From Hyalangium ruber (GTDB taxonomy: Bacteria > Myxococcota > Myxococcia > Myxococcales > Myxococcaceae), in the NCBI RefSeq assembly GCF_034259325.1, contig NZ_JAXIVS010000005.1, positions 124,001 to 188,000 on the forward strand: a DNA stretch of 64,000 bases, in the 5' to 3' direction. Shown one piece after another: positions 60,004-64,000 of this stretch. Positions within the stretch are counted from its first letter, which is position 1. Each line of letters opens with the position of its first letter. A program made the translations under genes and the position numbers. The notes under the pieces were generated by a model. The model made no database searches and had not been told where the DNA came from. It worked only from the letters and a program-made list of their open reading frames with translations.

Positions 60004-62480
60004 TGGGCCAGGAGATTCGCGAGCAGGCGGTACGCGCCCGGCACGCCGGAAGGAAGCTGTCGGAAGAACGCGATGCCCGTGTACACGAAGGCGCCTTTGC
60101 CGTGGCGGGCCACCAGCAGCCCTCCCTTCAGCGACTCCTCGCCGGGATCGTTCATCGCGAATACGGGCCGGTAGTGGTCATCCCACTTCGAGGCGAAGTA
60201 GAGGCCCCGCTCCTGCACCCAGCCCTCGAAGTCCGCGGGCGTGAGGCGATTGGGCGTGCTCAGGAGCGGATCGTTCGGAGTGATGGGCGTCATCGCCGCC
60301 GTCTCGTCCGTCACCCGGTCCCGGCTGATCTCCAGCGGGTACGGGCCCACGAAGGCGGGCAGCGGACCCACTCGGCTGTTGGTGTTGTACTGCACGATGA
60401 GCCGGCCCCCCTTCTCCACGTACTTCAGGAGCCGCTCCCGATGCACCGCGAGGCGCGGGTTGGCGTTGAAGGCGCGCACTCCCACCAGGATGGCCTCGAA
60501 GCGCTCCAATTGCTCGCCGGCCAGGCGCTCCTCGGGGAGCAGCGTCACCTCGTACCCGACGGCCGCGAGGCTCTCGGCCACCCGGTCTCCTGGCCCGGGG
60601 ATGTAACCGAGCCGCTTCACCTTCGGAGTCAGGGCAAAGGGCACCAGGGACGCCTCGGAGGGCTGACGCACCGTCTGCGGCGGGATGTGCTCGTGGTTCA
60701 CGCTCCGCACCTTCCACGACTCAGTGCGGCCCCCGCTCTCGACGACGACACGCAGCCGGCCTCGCTCGCTCGTACCCTTGGGCGGGAGGATGCGGAACGG
60801 GACGGTGCGCTCCTCTCCGCGCGCCGCGAGCTGGAAAGGCGCCTCCGCCGGCTCGACGCGCCAGCCCGACGGCACCTCGAGTCGGACCTTGCCCGCCGCA
60901 TCGGCCCTGCCCGCGACCAGCGTTACCGAGACGGACTGGGTCGCGCTGTTGGGGAACATGATGACGTCTCGGTCCAGCGTGGCCGTGACGGCCGGCGCGA
61001 TCTCGAAGGCCCGGTAGAGCTCGCCTCGCACCGGATCGGTCCACACGTAGACCACCGGCCGCACCGCCGTGAAGCGCTTGCCTCCAACCTCGTAGACGAA
61101 CGTCACCGCCATCGCCGGATCGCCTTCCGGACGACCGATGAGCGCGCGGTCCGGCACCTCATAGAGCCCCCCGGCGGCGTGCTGGCGGAGCCAGTAGGGC
61201 GTCGAGATCGCGGCTTCCGCGGCGAGCGTCACCGGCTTGGAGAGCTTGAACGGCGTGTGCTCGGCCAGCTCGCTGCCCACCGCCACCACCTCGCCTCCTG
61301 GCAGCGTCGCGCTCACCAGCCGGAGCGCGGCGGGCGAGCGGTTCAGCGCCATCAGGTTCAACGTCACCTGAGCGCCGGGCACGGCCGTTGTCTCCGCCGC
61401 GCGCGCCTCCAGGAACAGGCCCGCGCACGCGGCCACGAGCGCCTCCGTCTCACGCAGCTTGGCCGCCTTCCACGGGTTGTCCTCGGGCAGGGCCGAGATC
61501 GCCTCATGCACCTTCAACAGCGCGGGAATGCTGCGGTGCGGCGCGCGCGGATCGAACCCCTTCGTCGCCTCGTCCACGACCCGGGCCACCGCCTCGGTGC
61601 CGCCCCACCGCCGCCACGTGAAGTCGAGCCCCTCGAAGAGGTCCGCCTTCGGGCGCGTCCCGGACAGCGGGGTGAAGTACTCCATCAGCGGCCCACGCTC
61701 GGCGGGCACTCCGAAACCCTGGCTCTTGTGCTGGCTGCGACTCTCCGAGGAGATCTCGCCCCAGGAACGCCCCAGGAGCGGATTGAAGCCCCCCACATCG
61801 AGCTTCAGGTACGCGGACAGGTCCGAGTTCGGCGGCATGTTCCAGGTCGAGACGTTGTGCAGCAGCCGATCGGCCTTCCACGGCTTGAGCGCTCCCAGCT
61901 GCTCCGGGAAGCGCTTGGGATCGGCCGCGGCCGCGAAGGCCTCCTCGGCCAGCAGCGCCGAGGCGGTGTGGTGGCCGTGGTTCGGCGGCTTCGTGGTGAA
62001 GCGCGTGACGATCACGTCCGGCCGGAAGCGTCGGATGGCGAGCACCACATCCGCCAGCACCTCCTCGCGCCCCCAGATGCGCAGCGTCTCGTCCGCGCTC
62101 TTCGAGTAGCCGAAGTCCCGCGCGCGCGTGAAGAGCTGCTCGGCGCCATCGACGCGCCGCGCCGCGAGCAGTTCCTGTGTGCGAATGAGCCCCAGCAGCT
62201 CGTCCTGCTCCGTCCCGATGAGGTTCTGGCCTCCGTCGCCCCGCGTCATCGACAGGTAGCCGGCGCGCAGGCCCCGCTCACCGACCATCCATGCCAGGAA
62301 CCGCGTGTTCTCGTCATCGGGGTGCGCCGCCACGTACAGCACACTCCCCACCACACCGAGGCGCCGGATGCCCGCCGCGAGCTCACCCGCGTGGGGTTGG
62401 CGGGGCGTCTGCGCGAGGGCCGTCGACCAGACTCCAAGGCTCATGGCCAGCGTCGTTCCAAGAATGAGCAGGTTCCGCAT
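60000..62480 (-). CDS. Secreted PIG-L-family deacetylase with C-terminal ThuA-like domain
   Basis: 826 aa with a signal peptide ending ALAQTP. The PIG-L motif [10 protein letters not shown] (H53, D55, D56) and a downstream NHGHHTASA bind zinc, as in BshB/MshB-type N-acetylglucosaminyl deacetylases. The C-terminal about 250 aa ([25 protein letters not shown] onward) resembles a ThuA/glutamine-amidotransferase-like domain. It is much larger than cytosolic BshB and exported, so it may act on a different N-acetyl sugar. ATG 62480 has AGGTT 8 nt upstream; ATG 62495 is an alternative. bshC is divergent, 105 bp away. Confidence 0.88.
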   Translation of the reverse strand: MRNLLILGTTLAMSLGVWSTALAQTPRQPHAGELAAGIRRLGVVGSVLYVAAHPDDENTRFLAWMVGERGLRAGYLSMTRGDGGQNLIGTEQDELLGLIRTQELLAARRVDGAEQLFTRARDFGYSKSADETLRIWGREEVLADVVLAIRRFRPDVIVTRFTTKPPNHGHHTASALLAEEAFAAAADPKRFPEQLGALKPWKADRLLHNVSTWNMPPNSDLSAYLKLDVGGFNPLLGRSWGEISSESRSQHKSQGFGVPAERGPLMEYFTPLSGTRPKADLFEGLDFTWRRWGGTEAVARVVDEATKGFDPRAPHRSIPALLKVHEAISALPEDNPWKAAKLRETEALVAACAGLFLEARAAETTAVPGAQVTLNLMALNRSPAALRLVSATLPGGEVVAVGSELAEHTPFKLSKPVTLAAEAAISTPYWLRQHAAGGLYEVPDRALIGRPEGDPAMAVTFVYEVGGKRFTAVRPVVYVWTDPVRGELYRAFEIAPAVTATLDRDVIMFPNSATQSVSVTLVAGRADAAGKVRLEVPSGWRVEPAEAPFQLAARGEERTVPFRILPPKGTSERGRLRVVVESGGRTESWKVRSVNHEHIPPQTVRQPSEASLVPFALTPKVKRLGYIPGPGDRVAESLAAVGYEVTLLPEERLAGEQLERFEAILVGVRAFNANPRLAVHRERLLKYVEKGGRLIVQYNTNSRVGPLPAFVGPYPLEISRDRVTDETAAMTPITPNDPLLSTPNRLTPADFEGWVQERGLYFASKWDDHYRPVFAMNDPGEESLKGGLLVARHGKGAFVYTGIAFFRQLPSGVPGAYRLLANLLAQ

Positions 62481-62585
62481 TCGAGCGAACCTCATAACAA
62501 AGGCCTCGGGAGCATGCGGAAATCTTTCGCCCCGCCACGAACACCGGGTCGCCCTGGTACGCCGGACCTGTTATCAGGACGCACC

Positions 62586-64000
62586 GTGACGTCCTCCTTT
62601 TCGGCCGAGTGGCTCCGCGGTGATCCCCGCGCGCTTGCCTTCCTTCCTGATCGCTTCCGCCACAAGTCTGCCCGCGCGGAGGCCGTCGCCGCCGCAGCTT
62701 CACGCACCGTGTCACCTGCCCTGCTCGAGGCGCTCGTGGCCCGCAACACGCGCCTCGCTCCCAACCCCGCGCGCGAGCGGAACCTGGAGCTGCTGTCTCG
62801 CCCTGGCACCGTCGCCGTGGTGACGGGCCAGCAGGTCGGGCTGTTCCTCGGGCCGCTCTTCACGATCTACAAGGCCGCCTCCGCCATCGTCGCCGCCAGG
62901 ACCCTCGCAGAGGAGACGGGTCGCCCCTGCGTGCCTGTCTTCTGGCTGCAGACCGAGGACCACGATCTCCCCGAGATCGATCACTGCTTCGTCCCGCGCG
63001 GCACGGGCACGCCACTGCGCCTGTCCCTCGAGCTCTCCGACGCCGCCACCTCGCGCATCCCGGTCGCCCACCGCCACCTGGACGAGGGCGTCACCCGCGC
63101 GCTCGCGGCACTGAAGGCCGAGCTGGGTACCCAGCCCCACGCGGGCGAACACCTGGAGTTGCTCGAGCGCGCCTACCGCCCCGAGGCGACGCTGGCCGAC
63201 GCCTTCGCCGAGGTCCTCGCCTCCGTCTTCGCCGACGAAGGCCTGGTGTTCCTGGACCCGCGCGATCCGCGCGTCTCTCCGTTCGCCGCGCCCATCCACC
63301 GCCGGGCCCTCGAGGAGGCCGCCGCCATCTCCACCGCGCTCGCCTCGCAAGGCAGCGCCCTCTCCGAGGCGGGCTTCTCCGAGCAGGTCCACATCCGCCC
63401 TGGCTCGCCCCTCGGCTTCTTCTCTCCGGACGGGCTCGAGGGCGCGCGCTACCGCCTCGATCCCGCCGCCTCCCCGGGGACCTGGAGCCTCGTGGGCCAC
63501 CCGGACAACCGCTTCGTCACCACGGCCGAGCTGCTGACGTGGCTGGAGCGGGAGCCGCTGCGCTTCACCACCTCCGCGCTGCTGCGGCCGATCCTCCAGG
63601 ACACCCTGCTGCCCACGGCGGCGTATGTCGGCGGCCCGGGAGAGATCGCCTACTTCGCGCAGCTCGCGCCGCTCTATGCACACGTGGGCCTGCCCATGCC
63701 GCTCATCGTGCCGCGCGCCCGCTTCCGCGTGCTCGATGACCGGACGCGCGGCCTGCTCGAAAAGCTCGGCCTCTCCCCGGACGAGGCGACCGCGCCCCGG
63801 GACGAGCTACTGGCCCGCCTGGCCGCCCAGGCCGCCGGAGAAGGCTTCGACCCCCCCGAAGCGGTCGAGGCCCGCCTCATGGGCACCCTCGCCCCCGAGC
63901 TCGCCCGCCTCGGCCAGTGCATGGCCGCCCTCGACCCGAGCTTCGCCCACGCCATCGAGCGCACCGAGGAGAGCGTCCGCACCGCCCTCTCCCGCCTCGT
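62586..64000 (+). CDS. bshC: Bacillithiol biosynthesis cysteine-adding enzyme BshC (3' end cut by the window)
   Basis: 471 codons to the window end. BshC ligates cysteine to glucosaminyl-malate, the last step of bacillithiol synthesis. Typical blocks are [30 protein letters not shown] and the [16 protein letters not shown] region. The GTG start has AGGA about 6 nt upstream. bshA and a cytosolic bshB are not in view. It is divergent from the PIG-L operon, a neighbour pattern also known in Bacteroidetes. Confidence 0.93.
   Translation, partial: MTSSFSAEWLRGDPRALAFLPDRFRHKSARAEAVAAAASRTVSPALLEALVARNTRLAPNPARERNLELLSRPGTVAVVTGQQVGLFLGPLFTIYKAASAIVAARTLAEETGRPCVPVFWLQTEDHDLPEIDHCFVPRGTGTPLRLSLELSDAATSRIPVAHRHLDEGVTRALAALKAELGTQPHAGEHLELLERAYRPEATLADAFAEVLASVFADEGLVFLDPRDPRVSPFAAPIHRRALEEAAAISTALASQGSALSEAGFSEQVHIRPGSPLGFFSPDGLEGARYRLDPAASPGTWSLVGHPDNRFVTTAELLTWLEREPLRFTTSALLRPILQDTLLPTAAYVGGPGEIAYFAQLAPLYAHVGLPMPLIVPRARFRVLDDRTRGLLEKLGLSPDEATAPRDELLARLAAQAAGEGFDPPEAVEARLMGTLAPELARLGQCMAALDPSFAHAIERTEESVRTALSRL

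Overview
The window is about 64 kb of very GC-rich, gene-dense DNA. The high third-position GC, many lipoproteins, GYF/AgmX-PglI proteins, an Hsp70 paralogue, a Hanks-type kinase, DUF1592/DUF1552 proteins and long myxobacteria-like proteins with (Asp-Ala-Gly)/(Asp-Gly-Gly) low complexity point to a myxobacterium of the Cystobacterineae (Archangium/Cystobacter/Myxococcus relatives). This is inferred from gene content, not from a marker gene. I see no rRNA, tRNA, CRISPR array, integrase or insertion sequence, so it looks like ordinary chromosome.

Layout. 1-9.4 kb: 5' part of a PrkA-type kinase, a large Cys-rich lipoprotein, a short Hsp70, clpX, a GYF/AgmX-PglI protein, truA and a 54-aa ribbon-helix-helix protein. 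9.5-14.2 kb: a sulfur-transfer block on the minus strand: larE, a CysC-like kinase, and a tightly overlapping five-gene operon (E1-like adenylyltransferase, TusA, CysO-like sulfur carrier with C-terminal GG, a degenerate E1-like protein, JAMM peptidase). 14.3-20 kb: lipoprotein, NarL-type two-component pair followed by a macro-domain protein, a histone-like basic protein, and a hemerythrin protein. 20-29.8 kb: a sialidase-like/thioredoxin fusion, a Baeyer-Villiger-type monooxygenase, a glycosidase-like lipoprotein with three Cys-containing repeats, a divergent MarR/NTF2 pair with a clear operator, a cysteine-desulfurase-like enzyme and a phosphodiesterase. 29.9-37.4 kb: a second GYF/AgmX-PglI protein, then a MoxR-DUF58-BatA/BatB-type operon in which the start codons overlap the preceding stops. 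37.5-50.4 kb: a lytic transglycosylase/LysM/C39-like protein, a methyltransferase, an MshEN/pseudo-receiver fusion, a sterol-desaturase-type hydroxylase, a second hemerythrin, an EF-G-like GTPase, an AI-2E-type permease, a P1 peptidase and a TetR regulator. 50.4-54.9 kb: small lipoproteins, a possible orphan SUKH-type immunity protein beside decayed-looking DNA, and a Ser/Thr kinase. 55-64 kb: a DUF1592/DUF1552 pair, then a PIG-L deacetylase/58-aa membrane protein/SSS symporter operon divergent from bshC (cut by the window end).

Two systems stand out. The first (11.9-14.2 kb) resembles the mycobacterial CysO/Mec cysteine-synthesis pathway. Here the E1 appears split: the catalytic protein lacks the N-terminal Arg helix, while a catalytically dead paralogue two genes downstream keeps that helix and both zinc CxxC pairs. 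That suggests a heterodimeric E1 like those of eukaryotes. The second (58.1-64 kb) links bacillithiol synthesis (BshC) with a secreted PIG-L protein, a tiny membrane protein and a sodium symporter. All functional links are inference from sequence motifs and gene order.
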